From Pisaster brevispinus (lineage: Eukaryota; Echinodermata; Asteroidea; Forcipulatida; Asteriidae), in NCBI GenBank assembly GCA_023634235.1, contig JAMKCF010000004.1, forward strand, positions 22,762,527 to 22,826,526: a stretch of 64,000 nt of DNA, read 5' to 3'. Positions 22,426 through 34,694 of the stretch are shown here, piece by piece. Each line of letters starts with the position of its first letter. Position 1 is the stretch's first letter. Under the pieces are notes generated by a model, which had not been told where the DNA came from, did no database searches, and saw only the letters and a program-made list of their open reading frames with translations. A program made the translations under genes and the position numbers.

Positions 22426-23715
22426 CCGCGTCATTTCTCCCCCCCCCCCCCAGAATGCCTTGCTCGATCATAATAAATTGAATATTTTAATCAGTCATGT
22501 GGTTGATCCATTCTGTGTTAGAGATATACGCAGAGCGTGCTGTCAAAAGAGGCATCAAGTCATAGAGCAACTGGTCCCCTCTTGTTCTCCTTTGATCATG
22601 TGTTGCGTCTAGCTGTATGCAGTTTAGGGTGACCATGTAGATACATGATTCATTTGAATTGAATTGCGTCAAAATACTTTATTTTTGCACATGCGTTCTA
22701 AGTGCTCTACAAGCACCCTACAAGCGCTTGAAAGTTTTTAACAAGCATGCGCGCAGAGCAGTCACTTTTGGTTAGCCAATCAGCATCGTTTTTCAGTGCT
22801 TCCCTTTCCAGGGGTTAGTGACGAGAGGTATCGATACGGCGCACTGCCCATGGTAAGGAGGCTGCCTGGACTGAAGTTCTCTATTTCACTGTTTCCGCAA
22901 GGTTTCTGATTGTGCGTGGGCATCACAATTATGGGCGAAAGATTACTAAAATGATAAGTCATCTCAAAAGAAAAGATAGTTTACTTGAGTGTGTGGGAGG
23001 GGGGTGGGCCTTCAGCCCCCAGGGTTACAGGTGAACTGAGCCACTGCTTTCTATTAATCACCATGAATGTAATAAGGACGTCAAAGTGACCAGTAACAGA
23101 CCAGCAGTTAGTGCAGGTGGCCCCTTTGTTCAAATTAACAAAGATGATTTCACCGCAATGTTAAGAATAGCCAGGCGCCAGGTGGTCCGGAGTTCTAGTG
23201 ACGGAAGTTCTGGTGCCATCGCTGGTTTGTGAGTCGTTACCTTACAGCTAATTGTTTAAATTGGCCCGGGAAAGAGCGACGCTACGCTAAAACATTTTTC
23301 TGAATATTTGTTAATAGGGAAAAAACATACATCATAATGCAATATGGCTGGTAACCGTAAATGCTTACCAGCTCTGAAGTTCACTGTAGCCCCTGGTTTC
23401 TGGTACACTATTATAATGGACTAGGTTTTTCCTCTTTGATGAATAAACACAGGATGTGACTGAAAAATTGCATCCCATCCCCCCCACGGCCAACAAATGT
23501 CTGGAAACCGGAGACACAAAATTTTAAATAAAGACCAGGCAATCTGATTCTGGTCATTGTTCTTGAGTGTTTGACTCAAACAGTGACTTTTGAATAATAT
23601 CTGTAGTTGAGGTTGGAATGGATTACGTAATTTTTCCCCCCTCCATGGTCACTTTCTTTATATTTTGCTGGACGGCACTTTTTGCGACACTCTGGTAACA
23701 GACATTGAATTTTCT
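22426..23715. other. Intron sequence, no gene seen
   Basis: A C-run at about 22440-22452 and a short G-rich stretch near 22990. No family assigned. Confidence 0.5.
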
Positions 23716-23995
23716 GTCTTTAAAGAGGGGCTTCAAGGTCAAATTCATTTTTGTGATGCACGCATTTCCCAATAGACGCAGTCCTCATGGAAGTGGATGA
23801 CAAAAGTACAAGTACAAGAGTAACCTTACATTAAAAATGATGTAAAACGCTATTTTATTTGATACGCTTTCATAGTTTGAAACTTGATGTCATCGAACAT
23901 CAAAACCAAATGGGTTTCTACGTTTCAAAGAGGAACTTGTGCCAGTCAAAAGATCAAATTCAATGCCGCTTTGATTGAACTGACACAAATTGCAA
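23716..23995. mobile_element. Family G MITE, left half
   Basis: TTTAAAGAGGGGCTTCAAGG, ATTTTTGTGATGCACGCATT, CCCAATAGACGCAGTCCTCA, TTTGATACGCTTTCATAG and CCAGTCAAAAGATCAAATTC match the left half of G; the right half is missing. Confidence 0.75.
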
Positions 23996-24285
23996 AGGGG
24001 ATCCAATCAATGTGTTCACAAACACTTGATGTTATATCCATGAAATTTATGACAGAATAACACCATTTGTCTAGTACATGTTTGTTTTAATTGTATTACA
24101 TGAGCTAACCGTTTTTAATCTACTTTCTCCAGTGACAAACTTGACTTATTAATAAAACCATGGATAAATTATTCATTGTGTGCGAGACTTGTGATGCGTG
24201 TCAAAGAGCGCAAGTGTGATATCCATTTCTATTAACGATCAATCTCCCGCAAGCTTTCAAATAATAATGTGGCAGAGAATTTCTT

Positions 24286-24715
24286 TTAACGGGATGGTCA
24301 TCAGTTGGTTTTTGTCGACATAGTGCTGATTCATTGGCCAATTTATCAAGAGAGATGTAATGAAAGTCAACTGTGAAAGTTTCAGCTGAATACGGTATCT
24401 GCTTGTTGAGAAAACAGCAAACTGTCACGGTATTTTCACAAGAATGAAGGATCCATCCACATGTAGCGAGGTGACAGTGGGTACCAACCGCATCTCTGGT
24501 CGCAGCACTCGCTAACGGAGGCCAACTTCAGAATTCCAAGAAGCGTTTTATGCATGAATCGATTCTCGGATTCAAATGTTTTTAATGAATGGGGGCATTT
24601 CAGATGAAATGATTTTGCAGGATGCTCACACCATTGCTATCTTCATAAACAAGGAAGCTTTCCGATAGAAATTACACAATTTGTTTACAGGGTCATTACG
24701 ACTTGACCTTTAAAA
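24286..24715 (-). mobile_element. Family A MITE, copy 6, reverse
   Basis: AGTTGGTTTTTGTCGACATA at the left, GAAAGTTTCAGCTGAATACG, GCGAGGTGACAGTGGGTACC, palindrome remnant TTTATGCATGAATCG, and GGGTCATTACGACTTGACC at the right. Confidence 0.82.
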
Positions 24716-26339
24716 AGGTTTTAGCCTTTGAGAAATCTCTGAGGGTCGAAATCAGGCCACTAACTTGTTTTTCTTCTTTTCATTTCAAAAGTTCAGTTAC
24801 AAGACAAGCTACATATAAAGCAAAATAGATTGTTAACAATTAGTATAATGGTTGTCAACAACTTTAGTGTCAGATTTTTATTTTGTATTTGTTTATACAT
24901 TAGATGACTATTTTTTTTAATGTGTTTGTTTTGTTTTTGAGAATGTGAAATGAATAGTTAATGGACTGTTGTTTCGATTCTAGCATAATCTCTACTCGAA
25001 GGTTTGATGTCAGTCTTTGAGAAAGACTCTGCTAAAGTGCTAGTGTTGAAACACCAGTCCATTAAAGGGGCACATTGCCTTTCACTTCATGCAATGACTC
25101 TGTCCGCCATTTTGTCGAACCAAATTTTTGACTCCACAAAATTGTGGACTCTATTAGTTCACAAAGTAAAAGGGATAACCAAACAATTTTGAGGAATATT
25201 TGTGTGTATGATTACATTCCACTTTTAAAACATCTTTTCAGCCATATTCATTTCATAACCAACTCTTTTATAGCCCAAAGCGCCCAATCCAAGGCATTGC
25301 AAGTTGGCCATTTAACAGTAGCTTGCATTTAAACCTTCAGGTTTTTGGGGGGTTGGTTAGCAGTTAGCAGCTAGTTCTATTTTCTTAGTGGAAAACAAAG
25401 ACAACTAAAACATGATTAGAGCAACATTTCTGATATCTTAGGTCCAGTGTGTTGTTACCATCAGATGCCGATTGTCAACGTGGGCTTCCACGCTGACTAC
25501 TCGTGAGCACAGTCTGTAAACACCGTTAACACTTGTGCGTGCCGTCTTCATGTTAAGAATGCACGGATGACTGCGCTATCAATAACACACACACTGTACT
25601 GATTTTTATGCTTGCCGACTCCATATGCTCCGTGCTGACAGCCCCACTTATCTATGCATTAGAATTGTTGAGGGATAATGCCAAATTGATCATAGTCCTC
25701 CTCAATTGAAATTGTTTTTTCAGGAAGTATTTTTTTCATTGACCTATTCCCCCCCCCCCCCTTCTGAGGCATATGAAAACATGGACATGAATATTTACAA
25801 ACCCAAGGATCATGCCAGTGAAGCAAGTCAAATTTTGAGTTTTTGTAGATCTATAGCATTTACATGTGTAATAGTTAAGACTAATAAGTAAATAGAGCAT
25901 TGCAACATCAGCGTTCTCCCTTAACACTGGTCTGCTGCCCCAATGCCAGTTAAAACACCCTAGGACAACAGTCAAACTTTACTCCAAGTTACTTTAGTTC
26001 AGTGTTGAAAAGCATCCCTATTTAAAATATATCCTATCGGTCCTTCCATGGCAAAGAGCCAACAGCCTAACTCAAAAAATGACATTTTGAGAAAAGCAAG
26101 TACAGAGGTAAGCTGTTTTGCCATAAAAAACAGGATGAAAGTGTAAAAAGAGGCCGAGATAAGACATTCTATATTCAAAATCATACATATTATGCCTTTT
26201 AAACTTTGAAATGGAAAAAGCGCCCTCAATGTACCATGAAACGATCTTATATATGAAAAATCAAATTTTTTGAGTTGGGCTGTTATGCCATGGAAGGGCC
26301 GCTATGGACTGGTGAAAAAGCTGACAGTCTAGTAAAATA
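24716..26339. other. Intron sequence, no gene seen
   Basis: C-run at about 25749-25760. The stretch 25905-26060 repeats the GTTCAGTGTT-AAAAGCATCC sequence of 7890-7930. No coding feature recognised. Confidence 0.5.
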
Positions 26340-26565
26340 ATAATAATTGGGTTGAGCATGGTGAATGCACACTGTACTGTCAGTGATAGGACGAGTACAC
26401 AGTTGATTCTGTGCTTGGATACTGCAACTGAAAAACACAATCCACATGCAAGGCTCCGGTCCGAGGTGGGATTCGAACCGGGGTCCATAGAGGTGAAAGG
26501 CAGGGGGGAAAAACCCCACTGAGCCAGCCTGATCTCCACCTGGTCCTCCTGGCTAGTCACTGAAA
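26340..26565 (-). mobile_element. SINE-II, reverse copy
   Basis: Reversed tRNA-like B box GTGGGATTCGAACCGGGGTC, reversed A-box side CCCACTGAGCCAGCCTGATC, and body GAAAAACACAATCCACATGC. The body matches GTGTGGATTGTGTTTTCAGT of the plus copy at 28225. Confidence 0.7.
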
Positions 26566-27179
26566 AAGTGAAGGGCAAACACGGTACATTTACACACACA
26601 CACACAAAACTGACTCAATTTATAAGATGAGGGAACAACTGTTACTGATTATTCATGCAGCATTGAGGACATAATTCTAGAGCTAGACTCCTTGGAGTGT
26701 TACAATGCTCTCAACTCCTCTTTTCCACGTTGCGTTTGTCAAATAATGCTCTATTGATAGAGCGGAGAGGCAGTGCGGCATCGCCGACTCTAACATTAAC
26801 ATACGCCAGATTTTAACGGGAGTGCTTCGTAGCCTTTGAAAGGCTCAATTCAAAATGGAACATCACTTTGTGAGAATAAAAGCACTAGTCTGTACACTAT
26901 AATTCAATTAGTTTTGGATTTGTACAAACTGTACCTGCTTTGAATGATCATAGTTTTTAATGTGGATTTTCTACTGATCTGCATGTAGAGCTCTAAGTAT
27001 GGTGCAGTGAGCGATTTCTCTTGTTTACACAGCATAGCAAAATGCTAAACACCAGTTGCTACTCACAAATCATGATTTGCTACCCAATATTAGCATTCAG
27101 CGCGCACAAAACATGTTCAGTCTAAATATTTGCTATGCAAAGTTGCTGCAGGATGAAATCAATCCCTGTGCATTTTTTT

Positions 27180-27700
27180 ATTTATTTTGTACAACCATAT
27201 TCCTGTCTGACTGTTCAATATCACCCTCTGTGGTTTTTGAATGACTGATAAACTACATTTTATGCTAGTAATATACTATGATATTATGTTGTGAATGCAT
27301 CTACCTGATACACAGTCAACCCTCCTACTGTGTGACCATAGAGCATGGACTCCATGGTCTGACCATTCAATATCACACCCACTCTGGTTTTGAAGGATCA
27401 ATAAACCAGGCCAGCCTGCAATATGATATCATGTGATTATTGCATTTACATGTACATAGTACACAGTCGACCCTCCTACATGTACATGTATTGTCTGACT
27501 GTTTATTATCATCCACTGTGGTATTAAATAATAGATAAAAATATGATGCCAGTCTGCGATTTGATATCACGTAGTAATATGTATCTACATAGTACACAGT
27601 CAACCCTCCTACTGTCTGACCATTCTATATCACCCACTGCGGTTGTAAATAATAGATCAAATTTAATGCCAATCTGCAATTTGATATCATGTGATGAAAG
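27180..27700 (+). repeat. Tandem repeat, about four units of 110-150 bp
   Basis: Each unit holds ACACAGTC-ACCCTCCTAC, GTCTGAC-GTT, ATATCACCC-CTG-GGTT, AATAGAT-AA, and CTGCAATTTGATATCATGTG. ACACAGTC occurs near 27312, 27462 and 27595; the first unit lacks it. Confidence 0.75.
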
Positions 27701-27837
27701 TATTGCTCTTATTTTCGGTACCTAATGGAGGCCAAGGACAACAAAAAAAGGGACCATAAAAGGACTCCCATGGAAATTCTAAAAGACTGGGGTGCTCCAC
27801 AAGGAAATTTGTGTACAAAGTCTATGGGAAACTGTTA

Positions 27838-28150
27838 AGTGCACTGGACTCAAGCTCTGGTGTTTCTGATCAGCAGAGTGTGGGTTCGAGTCCTGGTCGT
27901 GGCATTTGTGTCCTTAAGCAAGATACTTTATTGTTATTATATTTGCTTTTGATGGGTAAGCTGTAGGTCCCGTGTAGTAGTGGTAGTGCACGTAAAAGAA
28001 CCCAGAACACTTATTGTGGAAGAATAGGGGTTAACCCTGGTGTTTCTGGTTCACATAGCAGCACCCCCTTGTTTACAGGTTTCCTCAGGCTTGCCAGCTA
28101 CAGTGATTAAGTTCACTTATGAGGCATCCTTGGTTTTATTACCAAAAATA
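27838..28150 (+). mobile_element. SINE-I, plus copy, 5' end trimmed
   Basis: GTGCACTGGACTCAAGCTCT, GAGTGTGGGTTCGAGTCCTG (B box), CCTTAAGCAAGATACTTTAT, GCACGTAAAAGAACCCAGAA, GGTTAACCCTGGTGTTTCTG, then a body ending GAGGCATCCTTGG that also occurs, reversed, in the SINE at 52757. Confidence 0.8.
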
Positions 28151-28224
28151 TATATAATTTTGAAAATTAATATCAAAAGCCTCATCTCCTCCTAGGTCTG
28201 TTTTTTTACCGTAGCGTGATTGAT

Positions 28225-28433
28225 TCAGCATTGCTCAGCCAGTTAGCCCGTTCTTAGCATAGAGGATGGGCCAGTTAGTCCCTTCTTAAAGAAAAAATGG
28301 TGTAATGTCCTGCCTTTTACATCTCTAGACTCTGGTTCAAACCCAGGCCAGGGCCCCAAGTGTGGATTGTGTTTTCAGTCCCTACGTGGTTTTCATCATT
28401 ATGGGTTGTTTTTCCCATAATTAAATTGGATAT

Positions 28434-28440
<7 letters not shown>
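28225..28440 (+). mobile_element. SINE-II, plus copy, continues into ATC microsatellite
   Basis: CTCTGGTTCAAACCCAGGCC (B box), GGCCCCAAGTGTGGATTGTG, TTTTCAGTCCCTACGTGG, and an ending TTTTTCCCATAATTAAATTG that runs into TTTCATCATC. The reverse copy at 26340 shares the body. Confidence 0.7.
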
Positions 28441-28823
<383 letters not shown>

Positions 28824-29170
28824 TCTTCACAGGTTTCTTCACTGTGTCAGGTTTCAGTGCAAGGAACTTTAACGACTTCTTCAGTTTCTTTACCATAAAC
28901 AAAAAAGCCAACCCTGTTTTGATATCAAAATACATTCCAATCTCATCAGAGAGTTGTATATTCAGTTCTAACTTCTAAAAAAGTTTACTGACCAAAGTTC
29001 AAACTTTAACCCATGCAGTCTCAAATCCTTCTAAAGCCAACTGCCAAAGTGAAAGATTCAGAAGGACTGGGGGCCAAGAGGCCCAAAACAAGAAGTGCTT
29101 ATCACAGGGTGCTGGCGTTTCAATCTGATCCAAGTTCAAACAGTTTGGTGTGGAGTGACATACAAAAAAG

Positions 29171-29294
29171 ACAGAGTTGCCAACTCTCCCTGGTTCTGCA
29201 GAAAGTTCCATGAAAATATACTAATCTTTCCATGTTCTGATGAACAAACTTAACAATCTCCTGATTGCAAGATGCATTTTTTAGGCAGCTCTCA
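29171..29294. mobile_element. Family E short palindromic element, copy 1
   Basis: CAGAGTTGCCAACTCTCCCT at the left, CCATGTTCTGATGAACAAAC in the centre, GCAAGATGC and AGGCAGCTCTC at the right. It ends about 110 bases before a kinase exon. Confidence 0.75.
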
Positions 29295-29403
29295 GAAGTG
29301 GATATTGGGGGAATTATAGTCCCCGTGCGAGCCTAGTCTGCAAGGATGATAAATAAGATTGATATAAACTATTTGTTTGTTTGCTTGTTTGTTTGTTTTT
29401 TAG

Positions 29404-29466
29404 GAGAGAGATCTGAAACAGTACATGGATGACTGTGGCAGCATCATGAGCATGAACAACGTTAAG
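29404..29466 (+). CDS. PCTAIRE kinase exon: DLKQYMDDCG segment
   Basis: 63 bp, 21 codons, phase 0 at both ends; acceptor TTTTTTAG after a T-rich tract, donor GTAACC. It reads ERDLKQYMDDCGSIMS and ends MNNVK, the helix D / start of helix E region. Vertebrate members have DKDLKQYMDDCGN here, so the first residues differ slightly. The exon is small and isolated between introns of 8.2 and 7.7 kb. A family E element ends about 110 bases upstream and a D element starts about 115 bases downstream. Confidence 0.95.
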
Positions 29467-29580
29467 GTAACCTTTTCTCTAAATTGTGAATTTCTATATT
29501 CAAGTTTCATTATCTTTGCAAGAAAGGAAGTTGTCTTTGCTTTGTTCTTATTAACCTGGTATAATGTTTATTACTAACCC

Positions 29581-29953
29581 GGGTCAAATTTTATAAGAGC
29601 TGCTTAATCACTCAAAGTAGCTAAGTAGCTAAGTACAGCAAAATTATACCAGACTAAGGTCACCAGCCAAAATACCATGTCACATGTGCAATTTGTGACT
29701 GGTATCCTGCTCATTTTCGCTTAACAATTTGATGTGGAGTGACATACAAAAAGACAGAGCTGCCTAGTCTCCCTGGTTCTGCAGAAGGTTCCCTGAGAAT
29801 ACACCAATCTTTCCATGTTCTGATGAACAAATTTGACAGTCTCCCTTATTGTGGAAACTTTTTCCCAGTTATAATGAATGTAAGAATGTAACGCGAGATT
29901 ATTAATTCTTCAGCAATATTTTCTGGTTAAGCAGCTCTATGAAATTGACCCCT
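29581..29953. mobile_element. Family D MITE split by a family E copy
   Basis: The left part GGGTCAAATTTTATAAGAGC to TTCGCTTAACAATTTGATG and right part TTCTGGTTAAGCAGCTCTAT-GAAATTGACCCCTGG are D. The stretch at about 29731-29915 (GACAGAGCTGCCTAGTCTCC, CCATGTTCTGATGAACAAAT) is E plus flanking sequence like that at 29145. Confidence 0.75.
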
Positions 29954-30083
29954 GGTTAAATGTTTTTACCAACCTGGTATATCCTTCTTTTTTTTAAGAC
30001 AAATATAGAAAACCACAGGACTCTCGTAGTCAGTCTCTGAGCCAGACATGTAGGTTTTTTTTTCAGGGTGGGGTGAATATAAG

Positions 30084-31064
30084 TATAGGGTCATTCCATG
30101 CCAACTCACCTAGGGGTTGACCGTGACCGACTCAGATTTTTTTCTTATTTTTTTTAAAGAACCCTCCATAGGTGTTATGAACACACACAATTTTTTTTCT
30201 GCCAAATCCTTTTCGTTTTTGAGATACCACCCCTTGAACAATGTAGCCCCGCCCCCTTTTTTACCCCATATGTTGCATCGGTGAGTTTTGGGCAATTTCA
30301 GAGGCCCACATCTCAAAATCAAGATAAGATATACCCCTGATCATTCATATTTATGATGACTGGTACTCAAATTATCAAAATCTACTGTTACAATTGGTAT
30401 TCAAAATTTATTTTTTGTGTAATGGGTCTTCAAAAAGCTCAAATTCTACCGATGTGAGGGACTTTTTGTAATTTTTGAACCTCCCTTGTGTCAACATGAA
30501 ATGTCAGTTTGCTTTTATATGACACATGGGTAATGTCTAGGTATATATGAGTGCCCCCAAGCAAGGAAAGACCAATCACAGATTCACTGGGTGTTTGGCA
30601 GGGGTGGAAATATGGGTCCAGAGTTGAAAACGCCCAAAATATCCCTTCATTCTATTGGATTTTTGGAGATGTGGCACATTACTCAAGGACTTGACAATTT
30701 TTTATCTGAAAACAGTGTATATGGACTAGGCCTGTAAGAAAATTCAGATTGGTGTTTTGAATTCTTCATGGTAAAATAAATGTTTGTGTGAAACAGGTAT
30801 TTTCCCTTTATTGTAGTACACGTTAATACTAAATACACACATGTAGTCTGTTTGGGGAAGTCATAAACTTAAATTCACCTTCCAAATCAAATACCCCTGA
30901 GTGTCTCAAGGCTACTCAAGACTTCTTACAATAATGTTTAAGCCACCAGTGCCTTTTTATTGCCCTTAATCTAAGTTGATTGGGCTGTTAATGGGCCTAC
31001 ATGTACTTGCATGTGTACTTGTTTACATATTGTATTCAATGAGGTAGATGATGTAAACCCCTGG
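30084..31064 (+). repeat. Left long inverted arm of the transposon
   Basis: Runs from TATAGGGTCATTCCATGCC to GATGTAAACCCCTGG. Matches the right arm in reverse throughout. Confidence 0.9.
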
Positions 31065-31452
31065 CACCAAGTACTTGCACAATACAAAAGACATTTTAAC
31101 ATCTTGACCACCAGCAAGGAGATTTCTTAGATTTCTTAATAACTGTCTGATGTCCACCATCAATTATTTGGACTGGCTTGGGTTATTATTACTACATTAG
31201 TACATACAGGTGTATGTAGGTATTTTGCCTAATAATAATATGCAGGCTAAATGTAGGCTGCCGGTAGTTTAGATAATTTTCTGAACTAAAATGTGGAATA
31301 AACAAATCATCCGCCTTTAAGTACTTTTACCTTAGGTTCATGTACTTCACTTGATATAATTTGGGAGCAATGATTTGATACGATTAAAGTCTGTAGACAA
31401 AAGCTTATACTGTCGACCTCCACGTCCAAGCATTTCTGGAGCATTAATACAG

Positions 31453-32401
31453 TCAGATGATGTCCGGAAAAGGCACGTAACATTCGTTATGAGGACCATT
31501 TACACCCCAGGAAAGAAAACCAGTTCATGCAGATTTGGTCATGAATTTTACATGTACGTCATTTTTCTCATCTGACCGTTCATTAATGTGGCCAATGAAC
31601 CAGTCTTTATCATACACACAAGCAATGTATTTACCAGGCTGGTAATCATTTGATACATTATCACAAGTTGATGTCTTACTGAGGTTACCAAAAGTAACAG
31701 CACTGAAGTGTTCATCTGCAGATAGCCGTCGCAGTTTTAGCTCTGTTTTAGCTACAGGTATGAAACTGTGGTGTGAACGTGTTCCTGAAATTGTTGATGA
31801 GGAAGAGTACCGCAAATCAAGAGAAAATGCCTCTACATTGCTCTTCACCTCTGCGTCACTTACAAAAAAAATACTTTATTCCGTGGATATTTTCAGAGGC
31901 CCAATTAAACATCTGCTTTGCTGTTAGGATTTGATCATCAGTAGTAGCCTGCAAGCTGGCCCTGGCAACAAGTCTTTTTGTGGTTCCCCCTATCCCATCA
32001 CAAGGGCTTTTCCCATGGCTAGTGGCGAATAAATGCCACTCTGCGTGTAGACCATGGTCATCCAGGTGGTGGCACAGGTTACTGAAGTTTTTGTACTGGC
32101 TTGCTGCACCATCACTGAAGTAAATGAGTTTCTTTGTTTTTGGCAAAGTCTTCTTTATATGAGACCAATGTTAAAATGAAAGCGTGAACAGTGGTTGTAG
32201 AATGCTTTAAGCAGTCTGATATTATGCAGGCACTTAGACACTTCAGATCACCTTGTTCCATATAATATACTGTGAAAGGATGAAGAGTTGCTTGGCTGTT
32301 CTCCCAGTAGAAACCTTGGATGGCATCTTGAATAACAAAACTGTAGTTTTCAGCAAAGTCAAGAAGAACAACTGCATGATCTTGAGGAATGTTTTCTTTA
32401 A
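31453..32401 (-). pseudogene. Broken DDE/D-type transposase, C-terminal part
   Basis: Read on the minus strand, about 310 codons remain. The order is HAVVLLDFAENYSFVIQD, then FYWENSQATLHPF, a frameshift near 32165, then KKLIYFSDGAASQYKNFSNL, EWHLFATSHGKSPCDGIGG, a second frameshift in a T-run near 31865, then KYIACVYDKDWFIGHI, an in-frame TGA near 31535, and ECYVPFPDII with a final stop. The spaced acidic residues (LDFAENYS, YFSDGA, CDGIGG) look like a DDE/D catalytic core of a widespread invertebrate transposase type; I cannot assign the superfamily. The N-terminus is missing because the inner arm boundary lies there. At least three lesions make it inactive. Confidence 0.8.
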
Positions 32402-32421
32402 GTGACCATAGGTATACAGTA

Positions 32422-33401
32422 CCAGGGGTTTACATCATCTACCTCATTGAATACGATGTAAACAAGTACACCTATTATGCAAGTACATGTAGGCCCATTA
32501 ACAGCCCAATCAACTTAAAAGGCACTGGTGGCTTAAACATTATTGTAAGAAGTCTTGAGTAGCCTTGAGACACTCAGGGGTATGTGATTTGGAAGGTGAA
32601 TTTAAGTTTTATGACTTCCCCAAACAGACTACATTTGTGTATTTAGTATTAACGTGTACTACAATAAAGGGAAAATACCTGTTTCACACAAACATTTATT
32701 TTACCATGAAGAATTCAAAACACCAATCTGAATTTTCTTACAGACCTAGCCCATATACACTGTTTTCAGATAAAAAATTGTCAAGTCCTTGAGTAATGTG
32801 CCACATCTCCAAAAATCCAATAGAATGAAGGGGTATTTTGGGCATTTTCAACTCTGGACCCATATTTCCACCCCTGCCAAACACCCAGTGAATCTGTGAT
32901 TGGTCTTTCCTTGCTTGGGGGCACTCATATGTACCTAGACATTACCCATGTGTCATATAAAAGCAAACTGACATTTCATGTTGGCACAAGGGGGGTTCAA
33001 AAATTACAAAAAGTCCCTCACATCAGTAGAATTTGAGCTTTTTGAGGACCCATTACACAAAAAATAAATTTTGAATACCAATTGTAACAGTAGATTTTGA
33101 TAATTTGAGTTCCAGTCATCATAAATAAGAATGATCAGGGGTATATCTTATCTTGAATTTGAGATGTGGGCCTCTGAAATTGCCAAAAACTCACCGATGC
33201 AACATATGGGGTAAAAAAAGGGGGCGGGGCTACATTGTTCAAGGGGTGGTATCTCAAAAACGAAAAAGATTTGGCAGAAAAAAATTTGTGTGTGTTCATA
33301 ACACCTATAGAGGGTTCTTTAAAAAAAATAAGAACAAAATCTGAGTCGGTCACTGTCACATTTTAAAAAAATTAGGTGAGTTGGCATGGAATGACCCTAT
33401 A
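32422..33401 (-). repeat. Right long inverted arm of the transposon
   Basis: Starts CCAGGGGTTTACATCATC and ends GGCATGGAATGACCCTATA. Inverse of 30084-31064. Confidence 0.9.
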
Positions 33402-34068
33402 ATCTTAAGATTTTCACACAATTTTTATGGTGTCTTCGACACCTTCAGTCCCACCTCACCCTTGTCTAAGGTCAGAACTGACTGTGACGGCCAAATTTAA
33501 ATGTATACAGCCATGGGCGCCGACGAGATTATTAATTTTTCTTGGTGGGGGGGGGATGGGGATCAATCATTCAGCATCCATGGAGTGACCTACATTAAAC
33601 ATGGAATGAATCATACTCCAGTTGAATAAATTATCTTCACTGCATCGTGCAAAAAAAAAAAAAAAACCTTTCTCACATAGCGGGAACCGGGTTTTTCCTG
33701 TTCGTGTAGTTTCCTTGATTGCTGAGAAATCAGACTGTTAAAGTAACGCAACAGAAGAGAAACGGCATATTTAGCTTGTACGTTGATTGAAATTACTCTT
33801 TTAGCTACGAAAGCGATTTGATTAAAAAATAACAATCACAAATCCAAAAATGGTTTCACACTTTTTTCTTGACCGGCTTGTGAGATTTCTGAGTCCTGCG
33901 GAAAACAAACAGACACCTCTTCCCCCAACTGGGTTTGGATTCGAACCCACGACCCCAATATGATATGGTCCATCAAAATAAGTGCACATCTGTCATCCAT
34001 AAAATATGAAAGAGATTGTATCACATCTGAAATAAGTAGGAGAATAAATTTCCTAGTGACGTTTTCAG
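33402..34068. other. No gene seen; tRNA-like SINE trace
   Basis: TGGATTCGAACCCACGACCC near 33928-33952 looks like a reversed SINE B box, with CTGAGTCCTGCGGAAAA to its left, as at 60658. A-run near 33650-33665. Confidence 0.5.
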
Positions 34069-34268
34069 CAGAGCTGCCAACTCTCCCTGATTCTGCAGAG
34101 AGATCCCTAAAAAAACAAAACCAATCTTTCCATGATCTGATGACCAAGTTTGCAAATCTCCCTGATTATGAAAACTTTGTCCCTATTATGTTGAATGAGA
34201 TTCTAAATATCTCCCTGGTTGTTGTACAAAATCTCCCTGATTGCAAGATGCAAATGTTGGCAGCTCTG
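34069..34268. mobile_element. Family E element, copy 3 (longest)
   Basis: CAGAGCTGCCAACTCTCCCT at the left and TTGGCAGCTCTG at the right are inverted. The inside repeats CTCCCTGATT / CTCCCTGGTT several times. Confidence 0.8.
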
Positions 34269-34339
34269 TGTTCAGATGTTACAACGAAAATACCAAGTCC
34301 CTGAAGTGTCCCTATTAATATTTATATTCTTATGGTTAC

Positions 34340-34480
34340 TATACACAGGGAACGATTTGGTCCCAAATTTTTGCATAGCAAAACTGCTATGCAATTTTTT
34401 TGTTTGCATAGCAATCTCAAAATATTGCATAGCAGTCCATAAATTTTGTATAGCAAATTTTAAAATGCCTAAATATTGTT
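34340..34480. repeat. TTGCATAGCA short repeats
   Basis: Six TGCATAGCA / CTATGCAA / TGTATAGCA variants within 100 bases, in both orientations, in very AT-rich sequence. Confidence 0.65.
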
Positions 34481-34661
34481 GAAAATTTAACCCTGTGACA
34501 CAGGTTTATTTGTGTGTTTTTTAAGGCTTAATTTCAGGCCAAGGCTACTTTCAGAATGTCTATAATTAAAGAATAAGACGCTCCAAAACCTAATATGAAA
34601 AAGGCCTATTCCCTTAACTTTTTTTTGACGTGTATTATTAAATGCACACGGTTTTCGTAGC

Positions 34662-34694
<33 letters not shown>

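Larger units (their letters stand above)
30084..33401. mobile_element. 3.3-kb DNA transposon with about 980-bp inverted arms
   Basis: The left arm (30084-31064) and right arm (32422-33401) are near-identical inverted copies, with one 17-base gap and scattered mismatches seen by eye. The outer ends read TATAGGGTCATTCCATGCC and its inverse, next to TA-rich flanks compatible with a TA or TATA duplication. The 1.36-kb interior holds the minus-strand transposase remnant. The arms contain no long frame. Lying in the intron between the 29404 and 37179 exons, the element adds nearly half of that intron. Confidence 0.92.

Noticed and set aside
33960..34304. 114-codon plus-strand frame
   Set aside because: Mostly the family E palindromic element, whose CTCCCTGATT repeats give the apparent LPD repeats.
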